Shown here: piece by piece, positions 1-13,139 of the stretch
How the letters are laid out: the number at the start of each line of letters is the position of its first letter
Position numbering within the stretch: the first letter of the stretch is position 1
Source: Anoplopoma fimbria
Lineage: Eukaryota > Chordata > Actinopteri > Perciformes > Anoplopomatidae
Assembly (NCBI RefSeq): GCF_027596085.1
Contig: NC_072452.1
Location: 5,700,814-5,764,813 of the forward strand
DNA: 64,000 bases
Reading direction: 5' to 3'
Notes under the pieces: model-generated
Seen by the model: only the letters and a program-made list of their open reading frames with translations
Databases searched by the model: none
Told to the model about the DNA's origin: nothing
Translations under genes and position numbers: made by a program

Positions 1-324
1 CGTGTCAAATTTGCATCAGTTGCTGAGGTGTTTTTTTTTCTTGATGATTTGAGGAAGTATGGGTTCGTCTGAAATGCCTAAAAAATGTTAACCATCGCAT
101 GCAATAAATGATAGCTTCAGACCAAGAACTACTTGTGTCCATTTTGAAAAAGAAAAAAAAAGAAAAACAGTCAATGTATTTCTTGTTGCATAGTCATTTA
201 CAGTGTGAATGTTCTACATCACCTGAAAATACAGAGCTGCTTTAAATGCACAACAATAAAGTTAACGGATGGAGGTAATAATGTTCAAGAACATCAAGTC
301 ACTTAACAGGAAAAGTTTGACAAT

Positions 325-1090
325 TTAGGAAATACGCTTCTTGCAGAGAATTTAGGTGAGGAGATTGATACCATATTAGTGTTCACTTAATAAGAAGCTA
401 CAGTCGGTAGCTGGTTAGCTTAGCTTAGCTTAAAGCGTGGAAACGGAACGTTGAAATGAATATGACGGAAGCACCTACGAGTAGAACACTGACGATGTAG
501 ACATAACATCTTATCAGAAAAGGTGAAGTCACAGAAGTCAACAGAGCAGTGTGAATTCTACTTTGTCCAAACTGTCCCTACCTGCCTAACGCTAGTTGAA
601 GCATCAGCATTCAGTCTGTATCACGTTGTCAGTGTTTACTTAATATGCCTGAAGGTGCTTCCAGTTTTTTTTTTATAATTCCTTCTCAACTATCTTGCAC
701 ATGAAGTCTTCAAAATAAGATGTTTCAATCAGGAATTAGTCTTGCTGCATTTTGCAGTAAAAAAAAACAAGATTAAAATTGTGAATTGTTCCCAAACAAA
801 AGCCAAAGCATAAAAGGGTTAGGGTCGGGCGTAGTGACTTTGTTTTTTGTTACGGAGAAAAATAAATATGAATAACATTATATTGTGTTTATTAGTGGGC
901 TTTTGAATTGCTGGTTTCATTACCTTTGCACAAAGCCAAGCTAGCAGTACCCCCGTTTCCAGGCTTTGCGCTAAGTTAAATTAAGCTAGCTGGCTGCAGA
1001 CTCAAGCTTCATATTTAGCGCACAGACATGAGCATAGCGAGAAAGTAAACGAGTGTATTCCCAAAAATGTGAAACTACTCCTTCAAAATG
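325..1090. mobile_element. degraded palindromic-ended interspersed repeat, copy 1
   Basis: The left end carries GAGATTGATACC...GTTAGCTTAGCTTAGC...GGAAACGG. The right end (about 905-1090) carries its reverse counterpart (CCGTTTCCAGGCTTTGCGC...TTAAGCTAGCTGGC...CATATTTAGC). The two ends are diverged inverted repeats of about 100 bases or more. This is the layout of a widespread fish element whose class I cannot fix. No coding frame remains. Confidence 0.5.
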
Positions 1091-4000
1091 GACTCCCTGT
1101 TCTTTATCTGAATGCCGGGAAATGTTTCCGACTGAACATTTTGGATAAACTGCACTCCGTGTTTAACAAAAAATGCCTTTTAAACTTTTGTTTTTTTTAT
1201 TTGTTTGAGGTCATGAAACCAAATTAGCAGTGTCCCAATGAGCCAATGAACTTCTACAACAGCTACCAAACAAAACCCACAAACTGTCTCTGTTAGACCT
1301 CAGTCGTTTACAGTCAATAGTTGATCCACAGTGTTGCTCAGTCCAATTCAATGATGTTTGATGTTGTTTTGTTTTATGGTGAAACAGTGATGTTACTATA
1401 TGGTTATTGTTCATTTCGCACAATGGTCTTTTTTTTTTTATTACATGCAGCGGTACAATATACTTACTCAATAATATGCTGTAAAATGTCAAAAACATTG
1501 CATTGGTGACATCATGGGAAACACAGGTTTCATCCCACTATGCTACATGTCACATGGTGGCTGTGTGGTAGTTCTGTTGACTATATGCAATGTCAGTATG
1601 CCGGTATATTCTGAGACATTTCGGGGGACAGACTGCCTCAGCATGGCCTTTCTATTCTGCTGACATCTTATTAAATATCTCATCAGCTCATGTTACATTA
1701 TCACAGTTGTCAACTTGTTTATCAAAAGCAGCAGTGACGGAAACGATATCGCTGTTGGTGTGATAACAATATGGAGCTAAACAGACTCATTTATTTTTTG
1801 ACACCAGATGGTTACAAGCCGATAATACGTTGATAATCTCTCCAGTAGGGATGAGTGTCTCTAATATTTGTTTGCATTTCAGAAAATCACAGATACACTT
1901 TGATTGATTAGGAAATTGCCAAAACTGCCTACATACAGTAGATGAACTCGCAGTATTTATGAGGATAATTCTCTTCTCAAATTCCTGTAATCTACCAGAG
2001 AGCTGCTTTTTCTTGTTTTTTTTTTCGTTTCATTTGATTGTTCTCAGTTGTACGGTCATGAAACGGTCATGTATTTGTCTCTATTTATCCAAACAAATGA
2101 TATTTTGTTGGGGTCACTGGAGGGACACATTAATACAATTTCACTACCAAACAGGTCAGTTCTAAAAAATAACTGCTAACATGTTACATCATGTTTTCTT
2201 ATTTATGCCTTATTCTAAGTAATAACCATCATTAGTCCCTTTCAAGTTACTTCTGAGTAAAATTAACTGTTCTGGGAGAATTCATATCTTCAGTTGTATT
2301 ATAATACACCACCTTGGCAAATATGTTCTGCAACCGATTTACTGTATATCTCTGTTTTGAAGAGTTAGACGAGACAATCGATACAGCTCTCATGTGTCAT
2401 GTGTGCTGTTTGAACCAAGAAACGGGAGGCGATTAGCCTAGCTTAGCATAAAGACTGGAAGCAGGAAAAAAGCTAGCATGACTCTCTCTAAAGTAAAAAA
2501 AGAAAAAGCTGCATAGCCCCTCTAAAGCTCACAAATCAGCATTTTGTGTCTCAGTTAAATCTTTACAGTAAAAAAAACTCCTTATAACTAGTTCCAGACG
2601 CTGACTCTACCAAAATGAATTGGTGAGATTTAGAGGTGCTGGTAGTTGTTTTTTTAGACTTTGGACAGAACCAGGCTACCTCTTTCCCCTGCTTCCACTC
2701 TTAATGCTAAGAAAAGCTAACAAATTTAGCATACAGACACTCAGAAAGAAAGTGATAATACACAATTTCTTTCATAGGCACTTTGTTTTGTAGTTGATAG
2801 AAAGCAATTTTAATAGGGTAAGTTAGTCCAAGAATTTCTTTTTTTTACAACATTTATGGAGCCTATCACTTTTTCAGTAAACATGAAAACTTTGAAGCAG
2901 TAAAAAATGTTCTACCCGCCAACCAGTAATATTCCCTTTGAAACTATGTTAACCTCTGCCAAGGTTGTTTTGATGGTTTCACTGTCCCATGTGCAGTTAT
3001 TTTTAATAGATATTATTGTTTCCCTCCTGAGACACAACAGTGTTAAATGATGCAGGGATTCAAAATGGCCCAGATGAAAACAACCCATAAAACAGGAAGT
3101 TAAAAAAAAAAACTCTGAGCACTTCAGTGTTTTCATTCATCACGATCCCTGCAGCGGAAAACTGTCAGCTGAACTCCACATTTTCGTCCAGACTAATCTC
3201 TAAATGTGCAAAATGTAGCTGTTTTAAAACAAAGCACTTCTCGACCAGCAGTGGTTGTTAGGACCTGATTTTCACAAAACAAAGACGGCCTTAATCATAA
3301 ACCTCTATTTGTCGACCAGAAGACAGTATTTTTGGCGACGATCTGCTTTACTTATTGCAAGTATACAACAGAATCAAAATTCATGTGGCATTTATTATTG
3401 TTAAAATGCTACATGGCAAGTGTTGGGCATCCCAATATGGTTAAATTAAAGTATTTTAAGCCAGGCATTGGTGGTTTTAGACAGGCAGCAACAAGGTGCC
3501 TCTGACAGCCTGAAAAATCTGTCTGTGGTTCTGATGCATTACAGGCTAAAACGCAACATTGTAAAGATTTTTACAAAATTACACCTAAGAACACATCTGT
3601 CCAACATGGATTGCATTGTATTTTTAAATGTGTTGCACAACTTCAGCTATTTTTCTGTTTCTATCAGTGCTATGTTTTGGCCTTTTATATGGTTCTTTTT
3701 TTATAAAGAAGTTGTTCTATGTGATGATCAGAAGTTGTGATGCAGTTCCATTGTTTTAAATATTTAATGTCTCTAAAATATGGATTAAAATCTGTTTGAA
3801 CAAGTGGTTGTGCTGCACTTATGGTCTTATTTGTGTCTTTTTAATATGCAATATTCTACAGGGCTGCATAGCTTTTATAAAGATTTGCACTCAGTCATGT
3901 TTTCAAAGTCACTACAGGAAAACATATAACCTTGCATTCATATTGTATTGTGAAGTATCTATATTCAGTTAAGGGAACATGACAAAGCAGAAAGAATTAG

Positions 4001-4969
4001 CCAAAGTTAATTCAAACATCATAACATGCACGCTTACAATAAGATTGTGTTTTCTTAATTAATCAAATCCCTGAGTTCTTTTATAAATAAGACCCTTGCC
4101 TTTGAGTGGCCATGATGTATTACATTATAAGAGCCAAGCTAGTCTTCTTATTACCACTAATGGACTCTTATTTCTACATCATAGCAACTATTAGCCCACT
4201 TCACCATGCATGATTAATTCATTGAATAAAGCCACACATTAGAATTCAAGAGGGAAGGAGGCTGTGTGGACTTCAGAGTGTGTGAGAGAAATGAGGAATG
4301 ACAAGGAGCCTAGTGTTAAAGTCCAAATTAAAGTGCATTTTCTGGCTGACATAAATCCTGTCTAATTAAGTATTTCCCTAAATGAGTGAGGACGTGGAAA
4401 GCCTATTTGCAGACCCTGAGACGTTAGCTTAGTGTGTGTGTGTGTGTCATTGGTGCAGAGCCAACACACTTAAAACTTAGATTTATAGGACTAATTGCTA
4501 GAGGTAACCATGCAGTCCAGGGGCGGAATTTTGATTTGGAAAATAATTCATGAAGCAAAATACAGCACACTCTGATGAAATTGATTCACGTCATAGGTGA
4601 AAAAGCGGGCGGGGGGGGGGGGTATAGATATAGTGCCCTGAAATCTGACCTACACCTCAAAGCAATATGAATATCAAAATATGTACTTGGTATAAAACTA
4701 GAGCCTTGCGACTTTTAAATTCAAAGTTGTCATATTGTGATAATTTGAAGCAGACACTGTTTTTTTTAAGAATAAGTTACTTTGACTTCAGGTAATATAT
4801 GATGGTATGCTATCACAGTTAAGGCCATCACATTGATTAAGGAACTTTTTACAAAAACAACAAATGTAGTGCAGTATAGCAAAATATGTAAATTGAGGTG
4901 TAAAATGCTATTTTTCTGTGTATGTGTTAACTCCACTGAACCATATGGAGCTCAATATGTCAAAAAAAA
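1091..4969. other. intergenic DNA outside repeat copy 2, no gene seen
   Basis: Apart from the repeat copy at 2335-2800, this AT-rich stretch shows only short chance frames without splice context. A poly(G) run lies at about 4610-4622 and a short TG tract at 4434-4447. Confidence 0.4.
2335..2800. mobile_element. degraded palindromic-ended interspersed repeat, copy 2
   Basis: The same family as 325-1090: GCCTAGCTTAGCATAAAGACTGGAAGCAGG near 2436-2466 is mirrored by CCCCTGCTTCCACTCTTAATGCTAAG near 2687-2714. Inner words mirror too (CTCTAAAGCTCAC and GTGAGATTTAGAGGTGCTGG). Confidence 0.55.
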
Positions 4970-6305
4970 TCATAAAAACAGTCAAAGTATAGTATGTTGT
5001 AAAAAGTAAAATAATAACGTCATACTAAAGTATGTTGAAAAAAACTAGTAGATAGTATGTCAAAAAAGTATTTAATGTCTCAGAACAGTATGTACAAAAA
5101 TGTCAAAAAAATGTCATAGAATAGTGTACAAAGAATATTATAAAAAAGTCCATGTAAAAAACTGTCATAGTATAGTATATCCAAAAAAAGTCTGAATAAA
5201 GTATGTAGAAAAAAGTCATAGTATAGTGTGTAGAAACAAGTCAAGAAATTAAAGTATAGTATATAAAAAAACATTTAAAAAAAAAGTTCATAGTATGGTA
5301 TGTCCAAAGAAAAATAAAAGTACAGTTTGTTGATAAAAGTATTTTTTTTTAAGTCATAGTGAGGTATGTAAAAAAAAAAATATATATATAGATTGTATAG
5401 TATGTTGAAAAATCAAATAGAAAGTCATAATTATAAAATAAGTAAAAGAAGTCATAGAAAAATACGTTGGGAAAAAAGAAAAAACTATAGAATGTAAAAC
5501 AATGTCATAAAAGATAATGAAATTAAAGTCATAGTACGGTTTGTCAAAAGAAATAAAGAACAAAGCATAGTATAGAATGCTGTGATAGGCTGGCGACCTG
5601 TCCCATTGACAGCTGGGATCGGCTCCAGCACCACCGCGACCCTTAACTGGATAAGCGGTTACGGAAGATGGATGGATGGATAGTATAGAATGTCGAAAAA
5701 GTAAAAGAAAAATCATAGAATAGTATGTCAAAAAATGGCATAAGAAAAGTCATGGTATGTTGAGAATAATGAAATAGAAAGTGATAGTAGAGTCATAAGT
5801 AATAAAAAAGTGATCGTATAGTATATCGAAAAAAGTCATAGTATAGTTTGTTGAAAAAAGTCAGCATAGTATGTCAAAAAAAGTCATAGTATAGTATGTC
5901 AAAGATAATCATAGTATAGTATGTCGGTAAAAGTAAAAAAGGTAACAATATATTATATTGAAAAAAGTTAAAAAAAAAGTCAGTATAGCATGTCGAAAAA
6001 AGTCATAGAATAGTATGTCGATAAAAGTTAAAAAAAAAGTAACAGTATATTATGATTAAAAAAGTAGAAAAAATTCATGGTATATCATGTGGAAAAAAAT
6101 GATAGTATAGTTTGTTGAAAAAAGTCAGAGAATAGTATGTCAATAAAAGTAAAAAAAGTCAGTATAGTATGTCGATATAAGTAAAGAAAAGTAACATTAT
6201 ATTATGTCAAAAAAAGTATGTCAAATAAGTGAAAAGAGACTTTTAAAAAAAGTCACGTGTTTTGTGTCGAAAAAAGTCATAGCATAGTAAGTCAAATAAA
6301 GTAAT
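4970..6305. repeat. AT-rich minisatellite array
   Basis: A diverged tandem array is built on a unit resembling AAAAAGTCATAGTATAGTATGTC, with spacing of roughly 25-40 bases and variable A-runs. It is interrupted by the retroposon at 5580-5680. Open frames across it are low-complexity and not genes. Confidence 0.8.
5580..5680 (+). mobile_element. short retroposon tail with GGAT repeats inserted in the minisatellite
   Basis: A 101-bp block containing GGCTGGCGACCTGTCCC and GGATAAGCGGTTACGGAAG, ending in GGATGGATGGA, matches a very common teleost repeat tail. It is flanked by identical 12-bp copies of TAGTATAGAATG (5568-5579 and 5681-5692). These look like a target-site duplication, although the minisatellite itself contains related words. 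Confidence 0.7.
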
Positions 6306-7479
6306 TAAGTAATTCATCCTCTGAAAAACAGTTTTCATTTGTTAATACTACTGAACCATCCTACCTATAGACAGACAAGTGACAAATTATTGCTATATTA
6401 CTGTAATTAAAGACAAAAGTAATCACAGCAGCTTGATTGGCCCAAAATAGATCCAAAAGTAAACTATATCATGTTTCTGAATTCATCCAGTAGGCCCCTA
6501 CAATGCGCAACCCCTGATTTCAGCTTCAACCTATCCCTTAAAGCACTCTGATTGTTTGTTTCTTACAGCAATGCTCTTAGATTTTGAAAAAATCTTGTTC
6601 CTTTCTATTACATTCATGTAACAGTTTTAGTAACTTCATATAAGTGCATTCAACCCTTAAATTGCAATATTTATAAAAGAACATCAACTTCACTTAACAT
6701 GCTGAACTGCTTCTAGAGCTACATTACACAAAAATAAGATTTTATTTTCTTTTATATTTCATGTGCCGAGTTTTCAGGGTGCGATGGAAGATATGTTGAA
6801 TTTCTTCGTTCCTGATGTCAGTTGGAAGCTCATGATGCAACAATAATAACAATGAACTTTATTCATACAGTACATATCATAACAAAATGACAGAGTGCTT
6901 TTCAGAAGAAGAAAAAAACAGCAGATGAAACCAAAATCAATAGAATAAAATTCAAGCAACAGTCTGATCTCAATAGCTGGAGCGTTCCACAGTCTCGGGT
7001 CTCTAACAACAGCAAGTTGGGCTGATGCCTGAAAGTCTGAAGTGAAGGATCAAATCCCGGCTCCCCTCTCTAGCTAACCAATCTGGGGATTCTCCAAGTT
7101 TTCTTCTCAGCAGTGTGGACAAAAAATCTTAAAACAAACCAGTGAACTGTGAATTTTAGGAACCGCTCAGCAAGATGAGGTGCTGATAAGCTGATGCTTG
7201 TCAACCTGAGGTGAAAGGATAAGGAAGGTCCAGGCTGTTTACAAAACAGACCTCAAACACTGAAAATCAAAACTGAACTAGCTTTGTAACGCAGTGGTTG
7301 GTTACTTCCTGCTCTGGAAGGTGCCAGAGCCGGGATCCAATCCTAAACCCTTGTGAGGCCAGTGTCCAGAGCAAAGAAGAGTTGGACAAGGAGTCTGCAA
7401 CTGTGTCTCCTCCTGTTGTTACGGAGAGATAAAAGGAGACGGTTATTTAACATGACCCTGAATGACCTTTATGATCCCA
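6306..7479. other. intergenic spacer between the two minisatellite arrays
   Basis: No gene is visible. Around 7007-7060 and 7165-7215 two related segments (CAGCAAG...GCTGATGCCTG...GAGGTGAAAGGAT-like) suggest an old duplication. The stretch 7290-7350 has weak A-box and B-box-like words (GCAGTGGTTGG, GGGATCCAATCC) that could be a decayed tRNA-derived SINE head, but this is not firm. Confidence 0.3.
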
Positions 7480-7840
7480 ATTTTTTGAACAAACTGCATA
7501 ATGACAATTTTTGGCATACAATACTATGACTGAGTGCCATACTCATACATACATTTATGGCATACTATAATATGACATTTTTATGACTTTAATGCAATAT
7601 TATGCTATGTTATTTTTATTACATATTATACTATTAGCTTTTAATTACATGCTATACCATACGCTTTTAATGACATTATGACATTTGTAATGAAATTTGT
7701 ATGACATACCTATGACATTATTTCTGACATATTGTGACATTTTTTATTACTTTCATGGCATTTTTTAATGACATATTATATTATGACTTTTTTAATGACT
7801 TTTCTTACTGTGAATTCTTTATGACATGCTATACTAGCCT
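7480..7840. repeat. inverted array of the same minisatellite
   Basis: Words such as AATGACATATTATATTATGACTTTTT are the reverse complement of the unit at 4970-6305. This shorter array is more diverged and lies about 1.2 kb downstream in the opposite orientation. Confidence 0.65.
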
Positions 7841-8504
7841 TATCAATATCGATAGATTATATAGATATAATCACAAAATATTACAGACTCAAGGGTCATT
7901 AAGTAAGGCAATATGAGTGTTATAGGAACATTCCAACTTAAATCGTTTTTTTTAACAAAACATTTATAAAACATGCTCCAATCACAGCAGGGGAGACTCA
8001 TCATTTTTTAAACAGACTTTTTGCATTAGGTATCATGAAAGATACAGAAGATGTAGATTTATTGGGTTATACATTGATAATCTGATCACTGAGTGACTGA
8101 GAAAATGGGAAATTCAAATTTAAAACGGAAAAACAATGTTACTTTAATTCTATCCATGTGGGGGACCTCATGTCTTGCAGCCTGACAGTTTGAGACCCCT
8201 GATCTAAGAAAACATGCGATGCCGTAAGCACAGAACAAGCAATACTATTAACTAAATGATTATTCAGATGGTTTAATCTCATTTTCCAAGCCTGGTATTT
8301 CTATTATTGTCAAGGACATTTCACTGAAAATCCACTTCCCCACCCCCATTATTTAAACCACAGGTTTCCCTCACCAGCGAGTTGATTGCAGCCATTCAAC
8401 TTCATTAAAAGAAACCCATCAGAAAATGAATTCCCTTGGTCTCACTGTGCAGAGTGGCCATTTTAACAGAGTGCCCCTCATTCTTTGCCATGTTTAAAAC
8501 TCCA

Positions 8505-8805
8505 TCATCCATTAGCTAAACCCGCTTATCCTTTAGAGGGTCGCCGATGGGGACTAGAGCCAATCCCAGCTGTCATTGAGTGAGAGGGTAGACCCTGGAT
8601 CGCCCATCAGTATGTCACAGTGCTGACACATAGAGACAGACAACCAACCATTCACAACAACAGGCAATTTAGAACGGCCAATTAAATGTCTTTGGACTCT
8701 GGGAAAGCCCACACAGGCACGGGGAGAGCAGGCGACCTCCACACAGAAAGAGGCCCAGCCGGCATGTTCGACCCCAGCAGAAGCAACCGCCCTAACAACT
8801 GCAAA
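8505..8805 (-). mobile_element. longer degraded copy of the same retroposon family
   Basis: Read on the minus strand this contains the same family words as the 5580-5680 block (CTGGGATTGGCTCTAGTCCCC, GGGTCTACCCTCTCACTCAATG, AGGATAAGCGGG). It extends into the part containing the phrases about a header, caption and CCGTGCCTGTGTGGGC typical of this fish repeat. It is diverged and without coding capacity. The minus-strand open frame here is a repeat translation, not a gene. Confidence 0.6.
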
Positions 8806-9573
8806 AGTGATCTTGTTCAAACAGGAGGCTTCCTTTTCAGCTCTGCGGTCCAGAGTCGCTAACGATGGATGATCTCGTCAGCTCTAAGTGAATGACTCCC
8901 GATTAGACTGGCTTCACATTGGAAGCAAACGTATCACATCTAGTCTGACTTCTAACTGGGCTGCTTCCTTGATGCTGCACGTGCTCTGGATGATGTCATT
9001 TTATAGTAGGCCTACTGGTTTCCCAATGTACCTACAGTCAGGGGTCAAAACATATGTCAGACTGCCCAAGTGTCGCTCGAGACACATTAAGTTGGATTAA
9101 CCTGCCTACCTATACAGGAATTTCAATCATAAAGGCCAATTAGACCACTGCTATGCTGGGAATTAAGTAAGGTCACCAAACTCCATATACTAATAAAGAT
9201 GATAATTCAAACCACAGCAGGGAGCTGTTTTTAACCCACCTGCTCAGCACCAAACAGAAAAAAAGACACAGTGGAGCATTTGGCAGCCACACTGAACTAG
9301 CAGCTACGGCATACTATAATTTTCCCACAATGTCTCTAGTACGACGCAAAACCGTCCAGATAAAATACTGTAAACAGCTTAGCAGCTTCAAAAGAAGGAG
9401 ACAGCAGAGTCTACTAAATTAATTTGGCTGTTGAGGAGAATTTCTTGTGAAAAACAGCTCCTCTGAGAAATACTCTGAAACCACTTCAAGTCCTTGGGAG
9501 GCAGAGGGTCGGTCTCATTTCCCGATTTTGTGCCTCCCTGTGTATTCTACAGTTTGTTTACTATTCCTGGAGT

Positions 9574-9576
<3 letters not shown>

Positions 9577-9625
<49 letters not shown>
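9577..9625. repeat. (CA)n microsatellite
   Basis: A pure AC tract of about 49 bases in intergenic DNA, followed by a broken CA stretch. Confidence 0.95.
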
Positions 9626-9626
<1 letters not shown>

Positions 9627-12614
9627 TCAAACACACACCCTTGAAACGAACCCTAGTCATGATGCAGCTGAGCTAAGCTGTTTTTTTTTTTGTTTTTTTT
9701 ACACACTCTCCCTCTCTCTAAAGTAATTGTGTACGTCGGCAACGTTAACAGAAAGGCAGCGTGACCTGCCAGAATATGAGCCCATAGCGGTAACGCGATT
9801 ACCAGCGTATGAAACATAATGACGATGAGAGCGAGACAAAGACGGAGTGGATGGAGGGAAAGAGCAGGTAAGATAGAGTGAGAAATATAAAGGGCAGCAG
9901 CAGAGGAACAGCGGGTAAACACTCATGTAATTGCCATTAGATCCATTTGATAGTGGTCAGAGATCACTGCTTGTGATGATAAATATTGATCTGATAAAAC
10001 CACCGAGGCTGAAATATGGGCCGACGTGAACACAGGCAGGAGGAGAGCTAGAGCTGCACTTAGACCTGCATTTAAAAAAACATGACCATGCAACTCAGAC
10101 GGAAAAAGCTCAGATAAACCCGACAAACAGCTGACAAAACTAGCTGCTAGCTGGTGGAGCATTAAGCAGCTGAAGAGTTGGTGGAGTCCAAAACAGAGCT
10201 AAAAAAGGAGAGCTAAAATCTCAGACTTATATTCATCAGGTGACCAGAAACACCAATTTAAATGAAAGTAAAGAGCCATGTGCTGGATGTGTGAATAGGG
10301 AACAGTTTGCCATGCTATAGAGTTCGCTGGAGTTTAATTCATCGTGTGTATTCTTGAGGTCCATCAAACATCTTGCATTCATTTTCTTCTTCTAAAAAAA
10401 ACCAAAAAAACATTTGCTAAGGAGATTTATTTAATATATATATTTAAGCGTGCATGGTTTACCTCCATGTTTACTTCTTAGCCTTTTTTTGCTACGTGTC
10501 TCTGAAGTGAGTATGAAACTAGAGGCAGTAATGTGTATTGCAATGTCCTAGTGCAGGATACAAACAAAACAGACACCAACTCGTAAAAATATTGCTCCAT
10601 AGAGTTACTAGCGGCCGACAACTCCACAGGGAATCCTTAAAAGGTAATATGTCAGTGTTGTAGCAAGTTTGTTTCTGTTGCCCCCAAGTGGCCAAAAAAA
10701 AAATCCATTAAAATAGCCACAATCCATGAGTTAAATACAAAATACGAATTATACAACTCAGTACATCTTTAGTGGCAAAGGGAACTACAGAAAACACAAA
10801 GTACTTGGTGTTAATGCTTCTCTAGTTTTTTTTTTTAATTTTTCAAAACCAAAAAAAAATTACATTTTGAGACACTTCAAATCCATCATCACCCCTTTGC
10901 ATTTTCCTTTTTCTAAAAAGAATATTTCCATTTAATATAGATGGAAATGGAAATAACAGGAGTAACAACAACACAAAATGAAGTGACAAAAGTAAGGGAG
11001 AGGTAAAATGGAATAAGAAGAGGAGAAGAAAATATTACCAGAGGTGAAAATGGGTAGGGGCTGAGATGTGAAGTGTTTCCCTGGTCTTTGGGAAAGTTTT
11101 GGCTTTTCATTTGTGGCATACAAACTTCACTTCAAGCAGAGTTCAACACATGCTCTGCATGACTGCCCGGAAATTGAAAACGGCAAAAAACTCAAAAGGC
11201 ATGAGACTGAATTTATACTATATTTCAAAATGCAATTACAAAGCTTTTAACCGTGTTGCCCGGACGGATTGACTCTGTGGATTCATGCACAAATTAGGAA
11301 AGGCTCAGTTCGGGTGAGCAAAGCATTCTCTGCTCCAGAGGAGAGAAAACGACAGAGGGCATGGAGAGAAAACAGAAGAGAGACAGGAGAGGTCCCTGAG
11401 GAGCTCCCTCACTGCTCTGCAGCTTTACATGTCTGCTGTGGTCGAGCACAAAACACATCCCAACAGAGTGGTGAGGGGTTTCTGTGGACAGGCTGCAAAG
11501 TGTGCTTTGTTTCTGCAGGACAGACAGACACAGACACAGACACACACACACACACACAGATGAAGATTGAGAACATAAGTTACAAAAACAACATTGTCAA
11601 CTTTCACTGCAAAAATATTTTATTTTTTTCCCACAAACTTATTGAATCAGACATAAATATATTAACAGCATGTCCTCGCCAAGCTATATATTTGAATTAT
11701 TTCTGCAGCATTTATTTTTTATTTTCCCTTCAGAAAGCTGGAGATTGGAAGCTGCACTGACGCAACCAGACCCGAGGATAAGCTCGTCTATCCATGTTAG
11801 TATCTCTCTGTATGAACAGGATAAATTACTGCTTATATCTATTGTTAAGGGACGCAGGGACAGCAGCAAACCACTGATGCTACAGGAAAAAAAACTGTCA
11901 CAAATGCAATTAGGTCAACTGGGGAAAGAAAAACAAAAGAAAACAAGTGAGCTAATTCAATAAGACTTTGCCTGACATATGATCCATGCTGATAACATGA
12001 ATCAACTGCATCCCATTAACATGAAGCCTGTGTAGCCTACAATAAAAGTTGACAGACCGAATCCCTGCGATTCATTGTTGGACCTGAAATTCAAGCTGAA
12101 ATTGCTTTCTCCTAAAATTGCCACGGCGCATGCATTGGAACAGCAGTACGACGTCGCTCCAGTCTGTTTCATTTGCATCCAATTATTAAGGGTGGCTTTT
12201 ACTCACTTCGTTCTGGGTCTGCAAATTGATCTGAACCGACTGTTTACAAGGAGGGAAGGCGAATAGCAGCAAGTGACACGGAGTGCAAATAGAAATGTCA
12301 TATTGTTTAACAGTACAGTGCAAAACTGTGCAAGTCCCTTTTAGCTGTTTAAAGCGGAGAGACGACACCAGAGGCAGATGGATGATCAATAGAACACAAA
12401 GGAGGTTCTGGCTCCAAAGAGACAAACTGATAAGAAACAAATATTCCTTCAGATGATGTGACTTTGCGAGATAACAGCTTATGAAATGGGATGTAATCGT
12501 TTTCACAAAGGAGAAGGTTCTTTCACGGCCAATCAGGCGAGTCCGTTAAGAGTTATTATTCTGGGTTAAGTTGTCTGAAAAAAGAGATCTTGGGTCAGCT
12601 GCCACCATTAGAGG

Positions 12615-12710
12615 TGTTAAGGGAATAGTTGAAATATGCCATTTGATTTTCTTTTGTCTGGCCAGCTGCCAGTAAGCTTAGCTTAGCATGAATACTGGAA
12701 GCAAATCCAG
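12615..12710. mobile_element. partial copy of the palindromic-ended repeat
   Basis: Only one end is present: GGGAATAGTTGAAATATGCC through AAGCTTAGCTTAGCATGAATACTGGAAGC. It is a fragment in the ids downstream flank. Confidence 0.45.
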
Positions 12711-13127
12711 AAAAAAAAAAAAGGTTAAATCTCCATTGTTCAGACTGTACAAAACAAAACATGGAACTTTCTTCACAGGCGCAGTGAGTGAAATGATGAT
12801 GAAAACACTGGTCGTTGTGTTTAGCAGCAGGAAGACAAACCAATCAGAAATGTTTGTGCATATATGGATGTTTCTCTTTGTCAAAAAGAAATGTGCTTTT
12901 ATTCACTTTGCTCATGTGTTGAACCCAGATCTGCCTGCCAATGAGTTCTTCCCAAGGGACAATAGTCTGAAGGGCTGAGCCTGAAAGATTAATAGTGATA
13001 CCACATAATACCAAATCAAGTAGGCATTACATTAGAAGAAATATTCAAGGCATTCTCCCTTTCTGGATAGTTTTTCATCAGTCCATCCATCCATCTTCCC
13101 TTTGTACTCGTCTCCATCTGTTGCCCT

Positions 13128-13133
13128 TTTATT
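13128..13133 (-). terminator. ids: poly(A) signal of ids
   Basis: AATAAA on the minus strand lies about 150 bases after the proposed ids stop codon, within G/A-rich sequence. It is the first canonical hexamer downstream of the gene, so the 3' UTR probably ends just below 13128. It also leaves room for an alternative terminal exon around 13140-13220. Confidence 0.5.
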
Positions 13134-13139
13134 CCCGTC

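Larger units (their letters stand above)
7841..13127. other. intergenic DNA downstream of ids
   Basis: It holds the retroposon copy at 8505-8805, a CA tract (9577-9625), a short interspersed word shared with 62.8 kb (about 10640-10710), a CA tract near 11540 and the partial repeat at 12615-12710. No protein or RNA gene is supported. The 163-codon plus-strand frame at 11269-11760 spans a microsatellite and has no recognisable domain. Confidence 0.4.

Noticed and set aside
5354..5731. 125-codon minus-strand frame
   Set aside because: It crosses the minisatellite and the inserted retroposon tail; low complexity.
4970..6305. Regularly repeated short words, CRISPR-like at first sight
   Set aside because: Units are diverged, of variable spacing and AT-rich with no unique spacers; the surroundings are clearly eukaryotic.
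7290..7350. tRNA-like A-box and B-box words
   Set aside because: No cloverleaf can be drawn; at most a decayed SINE head.
8554..8820. 88-codon minus-strand frame
   Set aside because: It is a translation of the degraded retroposon copy at 8505-8805.
11269..11760. 163-codon plus-strand frame
   Set aside because: It runs through a CA/GACA microsatellite, has no recognisable domain, and shows no conserved-looking splice context.
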